Of a stretch of DNA of 64,000 nucleotides, positions 24,325-33,292 are shown one piece after another. The position numbers and the translations under genes were made by a program. The notes under the pieces were generated by a model. The model did no database searches. It was not told the DNA's origin and saw only the letters and a program-made list of their open reading frames with translations. Each line of letters begins with the position of its first letter. Positions within the stretch are counted from its first letter, which is position 1. The DNA is from DAOUAT01 sp964551735. GTDB lineage: Bacteria; Chloroflexota; Anaerolineae; CG2-30-64-16. Location of the stretch: contig CAZKEF010000001.1 of assembly GCA_964551735.1 (NCBI GenBank), positions 295,369 to 359,368 of the forward strand, given 5' to 3'.

Positions 24325-25263
24325 CTACCGGCAGCCTTCCAGCAGCGCTGCCGCGCCTGAGGCTAGCGCGGCTTCCGCCAGGCGTGCGCCCAGCACCTCC
24401 GGCTGATATGCGCCCCCCTCCCCTGCGACCCGCACGACCTGCGCGCCGTCGGAGCTGGCGATCAGGCCGCGCAGCCGCAGGGTGGGCCCGTCCGAGTCGC
24501 ACTCTCCATACGCGGCGACCGGTGCGCAGCAGCCCCCGCCCAGGGCAGCCAGGAAGGCCCGCTCCGCCGCGGTGGCAGCCCAGGCGGCCGGATCGTGGAT
24601 GGGGGGCAGAAGGTCGCGCGCCAGCCGGTCATCGGCTCGGCATTGCACCGCCAGCGCACCCTGCCCTGGCGCGGGCAGCATGACCTCAAAGGGCAAAATC
24701 TGGGTGATACGATCCGCCAGGCCCATGCGGTTCAACCCGGCCACCGCCAGCACGATGGCATCGTAGTCCTCGGCCAGCGCCTTGCGGAGCCGGCTCTCCA
24801 CGTTGCCGCGCAGCGACACGATCTGCGCGTCGGGCCGCGCGGCCAGTAGTTGCGCCGCGCGGCGCGGGCTGCTGGTGCCGATGGCTGGCCGCGGGGGCAG
24901 ATGGGCCAGGCCCACGTGATGGCGGGAGATCAGCGCGTCGCGCGCGTCCTCGCGCGGCGGCGTCGCAGCGATGCACAACGGCGGCGCGCCCTGGCCGCAG
25001 TCGGGCCCGTCAATGGGGAGGTCTTTCAGGCTGTGGACGGCAAAATGGATCGCGCCATCGCGCAGCGCCGCTTCGAGCTCCGCGGTAAACAGACCCTTGC
25101 CGCCGATCTCGGGCAGCGGTGAAGTTGTGTCACGATCGCCGTGCGTGAAAAACTCGCGGATCGCCACGACCAGACCGGGCCAAGCGGCCACCAACTGTGC
25201 GGCCACCAACTCCGTCTGCCGTCGGGCCAGCGCGCTGGCCCGCGTGCCAATGACAATTTCCAA
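24325..25263 (-). CDS. hemC: porphobilinogen deaminase (hydroxymethylbilane synthase)
   Basis: A 312-aa enzyme. The signatures are IVIGTRASALARRQTELV at the N-terminus, SLKDLP, GTSSPRRAAQL, and FLAALGGGCCAPVAAYGE, which carries the cysteine that holds the dipyrromethane cofactor. TTG 25263 is taken as start because GGAG lies seven bases upstream and the family begins here; an upstream ATG adds eight unlike residues. It is the first gene of the hemCBL operon. Confidence 0.94.
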   Translation of the reverse strand: MEIVIGTRASALARRQTELVAAQLVAAWPGLVVAIREFFTHGDRDTTSPLPEIGGKGLFTAELEAALRDGAIHFAVHSLKDLPIDGPDCGQGAPPLCIAATPPREDARDALISRHHVGLAHLPPRPAIGTSSPRRAAQLLAARPDAQIVSLRGNVESRLRKALAEDYDAIVLAVAGLNRMGLADRITQILPFEVMLPAPGQGALAVQCRADDRLARDLLPPIHDPAAWAATAAERAFLAALGGGCCAPVAAYGECDSDGPTLRLRGLIASSDGAQVVRVAGEGGAYQPEVLGARLAEAALASGAAALLEGCR

Positions 25264-25317
25264 ATAACCGCTCCTGGCTGCGCACACCGGCCGGCGTGCG
25301 CAGAGTGGATGGGCGGG

Positions 25318-25323
25318 ATTCTA
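25318..25323 (-). promoter_or_regulatory. possible -10 element upstream of hemC
   Basis: TAGAAT on the minus strand (within TGTGATAGAATCC), 55 bases upstream of the hemC start. No convincing -35 box is seen, so this is weak. Confidence 0.25.
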
Positions 25324-25395
25324 TCACAGGTGGGGTTAATATGCGGAATTCTTGCGAGCAGCAGACGATCCCTCGTTCCGCATGGTCAATCCGAT

Positions 25396-25419
25396 GCGGC
25401 CGCGGCGTGCCGCGGCCGC
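25396..25419 (-). terminator. GC hairpin just after the stop of the large secreted-protein gene
   Basis: GCGGCCGCGGC, two-base loop, GCCGCGGCCGC: a perfect 11-bp stem starting five bases after the stop of the 1326-aa gene. There is no U run, so it may be a 3'-end stabiliser or a factor-dependent terminator rather than a classical one. Confidence 0.45.
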
Positions 25420-25423
25420 TTGA

Positions 25424-28400
25424 TCATGGCAACTGCGCATATCCGCTGTTGGGTGCGATGTCGAAGCGCGTCCCCTCGCGGTCAAACGGCTCAACGGCGG
25501 CCATCCAGTTGAACCGTATCGCACCGCCCAGGGTGCTGATCGGAATACGCAGCGTGACTGTATCCCCCGCAATCGTGGCAGCGCCGGGCACCGACGTCCA
25601 GTTATTCTGCCAGTCCCGCACGTCGGCATAGAAACCGTCCCACTGGATGTGCAGGTTCACCTCGTACTCGATGCCGAGGTCATACCAGGGGTCCCCGGTG
25701 GCAGCGTTCTGATCGGCGTCCAGCAGCCAGATCCAGCGGTTGCGTTCGGCGGCCGGCAGCGTTGGCGGCAGGGGGCTGGCCAGCGACAAGGTGAAAACAA
25801 CCACCCCTTCGGCCAGACGGCGCTCGACGGTCGCCGCGCGGATGTCCGTGCTGGCGAGTTGCACGGCGCCGGGCAGCCAATCGCCCGCCGGGTCGGTGAG
25901 CGCGCTGCGGTTGGGGTTGTGGTCGCGCAGAAGCACGGGTAGGAAAACCTCGTATTTCCGTTTCGCAAACAAGGCATATTCACCATCAAAGCTTAACTCG
26001 GTCTTGATCCACCCCTGCTCCAGGTTGACCTCCGGCGGGATGGCTCGCCCCAGGGTTTGGGCGGATGGCCGCCAACCATACCCCGGAAGGTAGTAATACA
26101 GGGTCATAGTCTCGGGGTAAAGGCCTTCGATCTCAAAATCCGCAAACTCAATGGTGATTTGGGCAGGCGTCTTAAAGTCTGCCTGGGGAGAGACGCCTAA
26201 GAGGAAGCTATGGCTGCCGACCAGGATCATCCCCTCGGGCGGGGAGGTGGGCGTGCTGGGCGTGTAGATGGCGGTGGTGTTGATTTCGAATGTTCCCGCC
26301 GGGAAATCAATGGTTGTCTGCAGATCGGCTTCCGTGTCTTGGGTCGCCTGCCCGACGAGCGTTGGGCTGGCGGCGTCTGTCTGGCTCTGCTCGACGGTGA
26401 AAATGTAGATCAGCCTGGCGCCAGAGGCGCTTACCCCGGCGCTGACCGGCGCATCGCGGGTGAAGAAAGAGCAAGAGGCCTTATCCTTCATGCCGTACTG
26501 ATCGAGGTCTTTGATACTGTAGAAAGCATTATTGCCATAGAGGGTGAGCAGCTTGCCGCGGCACGGGTTTTTATGCTGGTAGATGCGGTATGCCCAGCCG
26601 GAGGGCAGGCACCAGCTTACCGCTTCCGCCTGATCCTCAAAATCTTCGGCATCATCGTAGTTGAGGTAGTTTTCCAGGTTACGGTCAACGTAGTCAATCA
26701 TCAGCCCTTCGCCCAGGGTGCTGTCATAGAAGGTGTTGTCATACAGTTCAACCCAGGCATCTTCAATGGTGTTACAGGTGTTGTGCGGCACCGGGCGGAA
26801 TTCCATGAACTTGATGCTCTCGTCATCTTCGCCCTCTGGCTTGGGGCCGTCGTTGGCATGTTCTGAGCTGTACAGGTAGAGCTGGCTTTCATCGGTGACA
26901 TAGGCGCCCATCGCCGCATCGAAATTGCAGTGCTGGAATCCACCGCCGCTGCCATGCTGGGCGCAGTAGAAATGGCGCTGCGCTACGCGGGTGAGCTTAA
27001 CCTGCTCGGAGACGATCGTCACCTTGTAGAGGTCGGCAACATCGGCGCCATCCGGCGTACACTGATTATCATAACAAAAAGAGGTGCCAAGATTGCCGCT
27101 GGCGATCAGGTACAGGTCGCCTGTGCTGCACTCGGTGATGAAATTGATCGCCTGGTACGAATCCCAGCCATCATATTGGAAAACGACGCCCGGGGCATCC
27201 ACCACTTCGCTGGAAGAGAACCAATCCAGCGGTACGAAGCGCACGTAGTAGCCTGTCTCGTAAGCCAGCGTGTGAGGGGCATAGGAGATCTGAAAATGGA
27301 TGCCTCCATCTAACTTCGTGCTGCTCACCGCCAGCAGGTAGCGCCCATCGTTCAGCTTGGTCAGCGCAGACGAGGTGCCCGAGGAGCCCATGATTTCCAG
27401 CGTCTCTGCCCCTTGCATGGTGACGGCATCCTCGGGCATGGCGAATGGATTGTATTGCAAGTCATAGAAGTTGATGATCGCCCGTTGGGGGTCTTTGGCT
27501 TCCAGGGGGACTGCCAGGATTTGACCGATCACCTGGATAGCGCCAATATGGGTATAGACATCGGAGATATAGACGGTTTTTTCAATGCCATCTGAAGTGT
27601 TGGGGGCGGTTTGGTGCAGGTAGCTGAGGGGATTCAGGCGGTTAGAACGGTAGCGCCCAAAGTTAGAGTAATCGACCGTATTTTCGTTGAGGCGCGTACT
27701 CAAGTTAACCAGGGCGAAGCCGCTATGTTTGCAGGTACCTCCGTCGCAAGGGCGGCGGATCTCATCCTGGGTGAGCAGCAGCATGGTTCCATTGCCGGTC
27801 GTCAGGCGCTGCATCCCCTGCCAGTGGTTATGAAAATCCAACTCAAAAGGATTCCACGTGTAGATGTTATACCGCGGATAGGGATGGTCGTTTAGGTTAA
27901 AGCCCATCACCTCGCCGTGATCGCGCAGCGAGTTGAACTGGCTGACCACGCTGACCGCGCAGTGGTTGACGTCGCGCTCGTTGATCGTCCAGGTGCGATA
28001 CCCTTTCAGGTTGGCAGGGATCGTGAAAGCGGGGCTATCCACAGTCGCGGCAACCACATCGCGGTCGGTATTGACAAAGCCCAAAACTGGATTGCCATAC
28101 AGGTCGAGGGCGAGGTCGGTAAAGCCGCCATTCACGCCCGAACTGGCGCCAAGATACACCCTCTCTTTATACCAACCAGCGCCGCGGTTGTAGATCAGGT
28201 TGACGCTTTTCTCGGTATCATCCCAGGCGACGATGTGCGGGTGGTCGTTGGCGTCTAAAGCCAGGGCGTTAAACCATCCCATATCGTGTGAATCGGGGAA
28301 GCCGATGATCGTCCAGCCTGTACTATCTTTATAGGCATATTTCAGGTCGTTGGTCTCACTCGTGTAATACGATACATGCGACTGGTCGAGCGAATCGATC

Positions 28401-29404
28401 GCCAGGGAGTTGCGCGCGGCGACGCCAGAGGCGGAATCCACGACTTCTGTATGCCAGGTAGAAGCGCTCTCCTGCCAGGCGTAGCGCAGGTTGTTGGCAT
28501 ATTCATCGGCGTAGGTGAAGTGAGGACGCGCCCACGAATTGACAGCAATGGAGGAATACTTGCCCCGCCCGCCGACATCCACCGATTCGGTTACGTAATT
28601 CCAACCTGTATCATTCCGCATCTTGTGCATCAGGTCGCCGGAAGTAGCCTGGTAATAACTGGCATGGATGCGCTGGTAGCGATCCACCGTGACGCTGCAA
28701 TGCGAGCCGGAATCTTCGCTGCTGTCAATATTTTCCGAAAAAAAGGCGCCAGAGATGTCGCGCGAGAGATAGCGCAGGCTGGTTTGGGTGGCGTTGTAAA
28801 ACACGATATGGGGAACGCCGTATTGATCCACATCCAGATCGAGGTAGCTACCGATGTCATCTCCGGCCGCGCTGTAAAACTGATGGACTGTCCAACCTGT
28901 TTCGTCCCGGTAGGCATACATCAAATCCTGCTCGCAGGCATTGTAATACAGCAAGTGCGGGCGACCGTTCGGATCCAGGTCGAGCGCCAAGTCAAAGCCA
29001 ACGCACTTTGCAGTATCGGCGATATCGTAGATATATCCCTGGGGATCGGCGGGCTGGTTGGCAGAAGGCGGCGCGGTGGTCGCATCGGAGGGGAAAACGA
29101 CCACCAGTTCGCCGTTTTCATCCCGTTGCGGTTGGATGGGGCCGATCCTGGCTGGTTGATCAGCGGCTAGAGACGAGGAAAGCCCCTCATCAACCTCCGG
29201 CAGAGCGACTGGCGGATCTTCCAGCGGGTAGAATCCCACCTTGACCATCAGATCGCCATCTATGGCTTGTCTAGCAGGTCCTTCTTTCCCCGCGCCAGTC
29301 GAAATCGCGGCCTGATTGGGGATCGGCGACAGAATCAACAGAGTGAAAACACAAATCGCAACGATACGTAAAACGGAAGTTGATCTAGCGCACTGCGTCT
29401 CCAT
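25424..29404 (-). CDS. large secreted protein, beta-propeller-like repeats plus C-terminal DOMON/CBM9-like domain
   Basis: A 1326-aa protein. ATG 29404 is preferred (GGAGG five bases upstream) over an ATG eight codons earlier. A signal peptide (about residues 10-35) is followed by five to seven repeats of about 45 residues with the pattern LDxxGxPHLxYYN...LxYAYRDxTGW (about 110-430), as in beta-propeller or integrin-like surface proteins. The middle region (430-1050) has no recognised family but several cysteines. The last 170 residues (DPAGDWLPG, WIWLLDADQNAATGD) resemble DOMON/CBM9-like domains. Base composition is visibly less GC-rich and codons more mixed than in neighbours, suggesting acquisition. 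The function is unknown. Confidence 0.75.
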   Translation of the reverse strand: METQCARSTSVLRIVAICVFTLLILSPIPNQAAISTGAGKEGPARQAIDGDLMVKVGFYPLEDPPVALPEVDEGLSSSLAADQPARIGPIQPQRDENGELVVVFPSDATTAPPSANQPADPQGYIYDIADTAKCVGFDLALDLDPNGRPHLLYYNACEQDLMYAYRDETGWTVHQFYSAAGDDIGSYLDLDVDQYGVPHIVFYNATQTSLRYLSRDISGAFFSENIDSSEDSGSHCSVTVDRYQRIHASYYQATSGDLMHKMRNDTGWNYVTESVDVGGRGKYSSIAVNSWARPHFTYADEYANNLRYAWQESASTWHTEVVDSASGVAARNSLAIDSLDQSHVSYYTSETNDLKYAYKDSTGWTIIGFPDSHDMGWFNALALDANDHPHIVAWDDTEKSVNLIYNRGAGWYKERVYLGASSGVNGGFTDLALDLYGNPVLGFVNTDRDVVAATVDSPAFTIPANLKGYRTWTINERDVNHCAVSVVSQFNSLRDHGEVMGFNLNDHPYPRYNIYTWNPFELDFHNHWQGMQRLTTGNGTMLLLTQDEIRRPCDGGTCKHSGFALVNLSTRLNENTVDYSNFGRYRSNRLNPLSYLHQTAPNTSDGIEKTVYISDVYTHIGAIQVIGQILAVPLEAKDPQRAIINFYDLQYNPFAMPEDAVTMQGAETLEIMGSSGTSSALTKLNDGRYLLAVSSTKLDGGIHFQISYAPHTLAYETGYYVRFVPLDWFSSSEVVDAPGVVFQYDGWDSYQAINFITECSTGDLYLIASGNLGTSFCYDNQCTPDGADVADLYKVTIVSEQVKLTRVAQRHFYCAQHGSGGGFQHCNFDAAMGAYVTDESQLYLYSSEHANDGPKPEGEDDESIKFMEFRPVPHNTCNTIEDAWVELYDNTFYDSTLGEGLMIDYVDRNLENYLNYDDAEDFEDQAEAVSWCLPSGWAYRIYQHKNPCRGKLLTLYGNNAFYSIKDLDQYGMKDKASCSFFTRDAPVSAGVSASGARLIYIFTVEQSQTDAASPTLVGQATQDTEADLQTTIDFPAGTFEINTTAIYTPSTPTSPPEGMILVGSHSFLLGVSPQADFKTPAQITIEFADFEIEGLYPETMTLYYYLPGYGWRPSAQTLGRAIPPEVNLEQGWIKTELSFDGEYALFAKRKYEVFLPVLLRDHNPNRSALTDPAGDWLPGAVQLASTDIRAATVERRLAEGVVVFTLSLASPLPPTLPAAERNRWIWLLDADQNAATGDPWYDLGIEYEVNLHIQWDGFYADVRDWQNNWTSVPGAATIAGDTVTLRIPISTLGGAIRFNWMAAVEPFDREGTRFDIAPNSGYAQLP

Positions 29405-29542
29405 CGTATCCTCCATCAAGTTTTCCATGCGGCTTAGTGAGCGTGAGGGAATAGGCCAGAGTGAGAACCAACGCGCCGCCGATCAGGAGCAAGGCCAGCA
29501 TTGTCGCCAGCAACAGGGTGGGTCGTGCCGGGTGTTGCGCAT
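29385..29542 (-). pseudogene. possible frameshifted small membrane peptide upstream of the large secreted gene
   Basis: AAGGAGG stands eight bases before ATG 29542, but that frame stops after 19 codons. A neighbouring frame carries a strongly hydrophobic stretch (LLLATMLALLLIGGALVLTLAY) and a tail up to a TAG at 29385. One base removed near 29510 would join start and helix. It may be a decayed gene or chance. Nothing else gene-like is seen in the 376-base gap 29405-29780. Confidence 0.25.
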
Positions 29543-29645
29543 GGGAAAGGCCTCCTTCTGAAAAGCGACCGCGGTGTCGAGATGGAAGCGCCTGGCATGT
29601 AACTGGGAAGCGTTACAATCACTGCGACACGAGAAGTATGAGAAG

Positions 29646-29674
29646 TTTATAACATGAAGCGTATTGGCGGTCAA
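29646..29674 (-). promoter_or_regulatory. sigma-70-like promoter for the large secreted-protein gene
   Basis: Minus strand TTGACC (29669-29674), 17-base spacer, TATAAA (29646-29651). The leader would be about 235 bases. Confidence 0.6.
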
Positions 29675-29727
29675 GTCTTTTGGATCAAAAACGGTCTACG
29701 GCACCATGTGTGCATTTCCCGTCAAAG

Positions 29728-29738
29728 TGTGCTACAAT
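29728..29738 (+). promoter_or_regulatory. extended -10 element upstream of the siroheme synthase fusion
   Basis: TGTGCTACAAT: TACAAT at 29733-29738 preceded by TGN. A second TACAAT follows at 29748-29753. No clear -35 box is seen; the gene starts at 29781. Confidence 0.35.
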
Positions 29739-29780
29739 CAAACGGTGTACAATGAGAATCCCAGCGACACTGATCATCCC

Positions 29781-32186
29781 ATGCACACCTACCCCCTCAA
29801 CCTGATCAACCTCGCCACCCGCAAAGCCATCGTCATCGGCGGCGGCGCAGTGGCGCTGCGCAAAGTCGAAGGGCTACTGGAGGGCGGCGCCGCGGTCACG
29901 GTGATCAGCCCCGTGCTGGCCGATGGGCTGGTTGCGCTGCGCGCCGCGAGCCGCATCTCGGTTGTTCCACGCCCCTACCAGGATGGCGACCTGGCCGATG
30001 CCTGGCTGGTCGTCGCGGCCACCGACGACGCGGCGGTCAACCAGGCCGTCTTTGCGGAGGCTGAGCGCCGCGGCTGCCTGGTCAACGTGGTGGACGATCC
30101 CGAACACAGCAACTTCATCGTGCCGGCCGTGGTGCGCCGCGGGGAGGTGACGGTCGCGATCTCTACCGGCGGGTCGAGCCCGGCGCTGGCCCGCCGCCTG
30201 CGCGAACGCCTGGCCGAGCTCATCGGCCCGGAGTACGGCGACCTGGCCGCGCTGCTGGCCGAGCTGCGGCCTGCGCTGCTGGCGCGTTTCCCGGCGGGCA
30301 AGCCCCGGTTGGACGCCGCGCTGCGGCTGGTGGATTCGGACTTGTTGACGGTGTTGAAGGAACAGGGGATGGCCGTGGGGAGGACCCATGCCGAGGCGTT
30401 GCTGGAAACACCATCTCAGTCTCCACAATCTGGAATCGAGGCTTCAGCCGGTCACCCCCACGACCCAGAGAAACCGGCTAAAGCCTCGACTCCAGGCCTC
30501 GTCTACCTGGTCGGCGCGGGGCCGGGCGACCCGGGGCTGATCACCGTGCGCGGGCTGGCCTGCCTGGCCGCGGCCGATGTGGTGGTCTTCGACCGGCTCA
30601 TCCCCCCGGCGCTGCTGGACGGTGCGCCGCAAGCTGAGCGCATTGACGTGGGCAAGCAGCCCGGCCATCATCCCGTCCCCCAGGAGCAGATCAACGCGAT
30701 CCTGGTGGAGCAGGCGCAGCTGGGCAAAACTGTGGTGCGGCTGAAGGGCGGCGATCCCTTCGTGTTTGGCCGCGGAGGCGAAGAAGCCGAGGCGCTGGCT
30801 GCGGCCGGCGTGCCCTTCGAGGTCGTCCCCGGCGTGACCAGCGCCATCGCGGCCGCGGCCTACGCGGGCATCCCCGTCACCCATCGCGACGCGGCGCGGA
30901 GTTTTGCTGTCATCACCGGCCACCGCAAAGACGATGGGGAAGAAGCCGACTACGATTGGGCCGCCGCGGCCGGCGCCGACACGCTGGTCTTCCTGATGGG
31001 CGTGGGCAACCTGCCCGTGATCGTGGATCACCTGCTGGCGGCCGGCCGATCCCCCGCCACTCCGGCCGCCATCGTGGCGCGCGGCACCTGGCCGCAGCAG
31101 CGCACCGTGACCGGGACGCTGAGGGATATCGTCGGCCAGGCCAACGCAGCGGACATCCGCCCCCCGGCCGCGCTGATCGTGGGCGAGGTGGTGCGGCTGC
31201 GGGAACGGCTGCGCTGGTTCGACCGGCCCGACCGCCGGCCGCTGCTGGGGCTGCGGGTGCTCAACACCCGGCCCGCGCACGAAGCCGCGGCGTTTGCCGG
31301 CCGCTTGGCCGGCCTGGGGGCCGAGGCCATCACGCTGCCCGCCATACGCATCGCGGCCTGCGCCGACTCGGCCGCGATGGAAGCCGTGATCCATGAGTTA
31401 GCCGCAGGCGGCCGGGCCGGACCCGCTTACGACTGGCTAATCTTCACCAGTGCCAACGCCGTGGCCGCGTTCCTGGAGCGTTTGTTCGCCCTGGGGGCGC
31501 CCGATGCGCCCGGCCGGCGTTACGATGCCCGCAGCCTGGCAGGGGTGCGTCTGGCCGCCATTGGCCCGGTCACGGCCGCGGCGCTCCGCAACTACGGGCT
31601 GGCCGCCGACCTGGTCTCCGAGGGCGCCCCGGGCAAACGCCTGGCCGCAGCCATGCCCGATATCGCCGGCCAACGGCTCTTGTTGCCCCGCTCCGACCAG
31701 GCGATGCCGGAGCTGCCGGCCGCGCTGGCGGCTCATGGCGCGCACGTGACAGAAGTTGTCGCTTACTCAGTTGTACCGGCTCAGCCCGACCTTGATGCAC
31801 TGGCCGTGCTGCAGAGGGACGGGGTGGACGTCGCGGCCTTCTTCAGTCCATCGGCCTTGCGCGGGCTAGCGGCCATGCTCGGTGAGCAGCCCGCGGCCGA
31901 GGCGCAAATCCAAGACGCAGAGAACAACGTCAACGCAGCGAGTGACGCAAACGACAGTGAGGATGCGACTATCCGCTTTCATCCGCGCTCGTCCGCGTCC
32001 GATTATCGAGTCAAGACCCTGGCCGATGCGCTGGGTGAGGCAGCGATCGCGTGCGTCGGCCCCACCACGGCCGCTGCGGCCCAAGCGATGGGGTTACGAG
32101 TTGACATCGTGCCGGAACAGGCGACGGCTGAAGGCCTGATCAACGCGCTGATCAAATGGCGGGGATATGTTCAAAACCAGTTGTAG
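29781..32186 (+). CDS. cysG/hemD: trifunctional siroheme-pathway fusion: precorrin-2 dehydrogenase/chelatase, SUMT and uroporphyrinogen-III synthase
   Basis: An 801-aa protein. Residues 1-210 are the CysG-B/SirC domain (AIVIGGGAVALRKVEGLLE for NAD binding; VNVVDDPEHSNFIVPA). Residues about 240-487 are uroporphyrinogen-III C-methyltransferase (VGAGPGDPGLITVRG, GGDPFVFGRGGEE, PVTHRDAARSFAVITGH). Residues about 490-801 are uroporphyrinogen-III synthase (LNTRPAHEAAAFAGRL, FTSANAVAAF, CVGPTTAAAAQAMGL). ATG 29781 is chosen because the conserved domain begins there. Two linkers (residues about 216-240 and 709-744) are repeat-derived. The enzyme takes hydroxymethylbilane from HemC to sirohaem, the DsrAB cofactor. 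CysG-type fusions and CobA-HemD fusions are known separately; all three in one chain is less usual. Confidence 0.92.
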   Translation: MHTYPLNLINLATRKAIVIGGGAVALRKVEGLLEGGAAVTVISPVLADGLVALRAASRISVVPRPYQDGDLADAWLVVAATDDAAVNQAVFAEAERRGCLVNVVDDPEHSNFIVPAVVRRGEVTVAISTGGSSPALARRLRERLAELIGPEYGDLAALLAELRPALLARFPAGKPRLDAALRLVDSDLLTVLKEQGMAVGRTHAEALLETPSQSPQSGIEASAGHPHDPEKPAKASTPGLVYLVGAGPGDPGLITVRGLACLAAADVVVFDRLIPPALLDGAPQAERIDVGKQPGHHPVPQEQINAILVEQAQLGKTVVRLKGGDPFVFGRGGEEAEALAAAGVPFEVVPGVTSAIAAAAYAGIPVTHRDAARSFAVITGHRKDDGEEADYDWAAAAGADTLVFLMGVGNLPVIVDHLLAAGRSPATPAAIVARGTWPQQRTVTGTLRDIVGQANAADIRPPAALIVGEVVRLRERLRWFDRPDRRPLLGLRVLNTRPAHEAAAFAGRLAGLGAEAITLPAIRIAACADSAAMEAVIHELAAGGRAGPAYDWLIFTSANAVAAFLERLFALGAPDAPGRRYDARSLAGVRLAAIGPVTAAALRNYGLAADLVSEGAPGKRLAAAMPDIAGQRLLLPRSDQAMPELPAALAAHGAHVTEVVAYSVVPAQPDLDALAVLQRDGVDVAAFFSPSALRGLAAMLGEQPAAEAQIQDAENNVNAASDANDSEDATIRFHPRSSASDYRVKTLADALGEAAIACVGPTTAAAAQAMGLRVDIVPEQATAEGLINALIKWRGYVQNQL
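30432..30493. repeat. family B inverted repeat in frame between SirC and SUMT domains
   Basis: GGAATCGAGGCTTCAGCCGG (30432-30451) and CCGGCTAAAGCCTCGACTCC (30474-30493). Nearly identical to the spacer copies at 6568 and 24259, but translated here as a linker. Confidence 0.85.
31910..32009. repeat. family C-like repeat in frame inside the HemD domain
   Basis: CAAGACGCAGAGAACAACG and AACGCAGCGAGTGACGC on the left, ATCCGCGCTCGTCCGCGTCC on the right. It encodes an Asn/Asp/Ser/Ala-rich stretch of about 33 residues between the FFSPSALRGLAAMLGE helix and the CVGPTTA strand of the synthase. Confidence 0.65.
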
Positions 32187-32201
32187 GTTGGATAGGAGAA
32201 T

Positions 32202-33290
32202 ATGCCACGCGCATTAGTCACCGGTGGCACCGGGTTCATCGGCTCCAACATCGCCCTGCGGCTCATCGAACGCCGGTGGGATGTATGCATCCTGGAACGG
32301 CCGGGGGCCTCGCGGGTGCTGCTGGAAGAAGGACCGTTCGAGTTTGTGACCGGCGACGTGCTGGCGCCGGATACGCTGCTGGCGGCGATGAAGGGCATTG
32401 ACGTGGTGTTCCACGCGGCCGGCGTGGTGGATCACTGGCGGCAAGGCGTGGACCGCATGTACGAAGTGAACGTGGAGGGCACGCGCAACGTCATGGCTGC
32501 CGCGCTGGCCGCGCGGGTCGAGCGCGTCATCCACACCAGCTCGACCGCGGCCATGGGCATCCATCCCAACAAGATGGTGGACGAAAGCTTCGCCTTCAAC
32601 GTCAAGCCGGAGCAGTTCATCTACGGCCACAGCAAACACCTGGCGGAACAGGTTGTTTTTGAGTACATCAAGAAAGGTTTACCGGCCATCATCATCAACC
32701 CCACCCGCGTGCTCGGCCCGCGCGACATCCGCAAGGTCTCCAGCGGCATCGTGGTCGAGGTCGTCAAGCATTGCGCGCCGCCGTTCATCCCGCCTGGCGG
32801 CGAGAACGTCGTCCCCATTTGCGACGCAGCCCAGAGCCACATCGAAGCCGCGACCAAAGGCCACGTCGGCGAGCGCTACATCATCGGCGGCGAGAACATC
32901 ACGCTGTTGCAGCTTTACCAAACCATCGCCGATGTGGTAGGCTGCGGCATGAAGCTGAAAGCGATGCCGCGGTGGCTGGTCGGCCTGACCGCGGGGTTGA
33001 CCGACATGCTCCAGCCCCAGACCACCGGCCCCGTGCCGCTGACCGGCGCGCGCCTGCGGTTGGAGTCCAAAATGTTCTACTTCGACTCGTCCAAAGCGCG
33101 CCAGGCCTTCAAGCTGCCCAACACGCCGCTGCGCGTGACCATCGGCCGCACCTACCTGTGGTATGAACTGATGGGCGAGTTTGAAGGGGTCCACGAGCAA
33201 CTTGAAGCCGAAGGAGGCATCTGCAAGCATTGCGGCCGCGCTCGTTACTGCGAATGGCCCTCACGCGAGGCCCAAGGGGGCAGGTCATAA
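32202..33290 (+). CDS. NAD-dependent epimerase/dehydratase (extended SDR)
   Basis: A 362-aa protein with the Rossmann motif TGGTGFIGSN at residues 7-16, the catalytic YGHSK pair (about 146-150) and Ser in HTSSTAAMG. Such proteins act on NDP-sugars, sterols or hopanoid-linked groups. The C-terminus adds an unusual cysteine group (CKHCGRARYCEW) that could bind metal. GGAG lies three bases before ATG 32202. It starts sixteen bases after the siroheme fusion gene and ends two bases before the sensor kinase, so all may be co-transcribed. The substrate is unknown. Confidence 0.85.
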   Translation: MPRALVTGGTGFIGSNIALRLIERRWDVCILERPGASRVLLEEGPFEFVTGDVLAPDTLLAAMKGIDVVFHAAGVVDHWRQGVDRMYEVNVEGTRNVMAAALAARVERVIHTSSTAAMGIHPNKMVDESFAFNVKPEQFIYGHSKHLAEQVVFEYIKKGLPAIIINPTRVLGPRDIRKVSSGIVVEVVKHCAPPFIPPGGENVVPICDAAQSHIEAATKGHVGERYIIGGENITLLQLYQTIADVVGCGMKLKAMPRWLVGLTAGLTDMLQPQTTGPVPLTGARLRLESKMFYFDSSKARQAFKLPNTPLRVTIGRTYLWYELMGEFEGVHEQLEAEGGICKHCGRARYCEWPSREAQGGRS

Positions 33291-33292
33291 AG

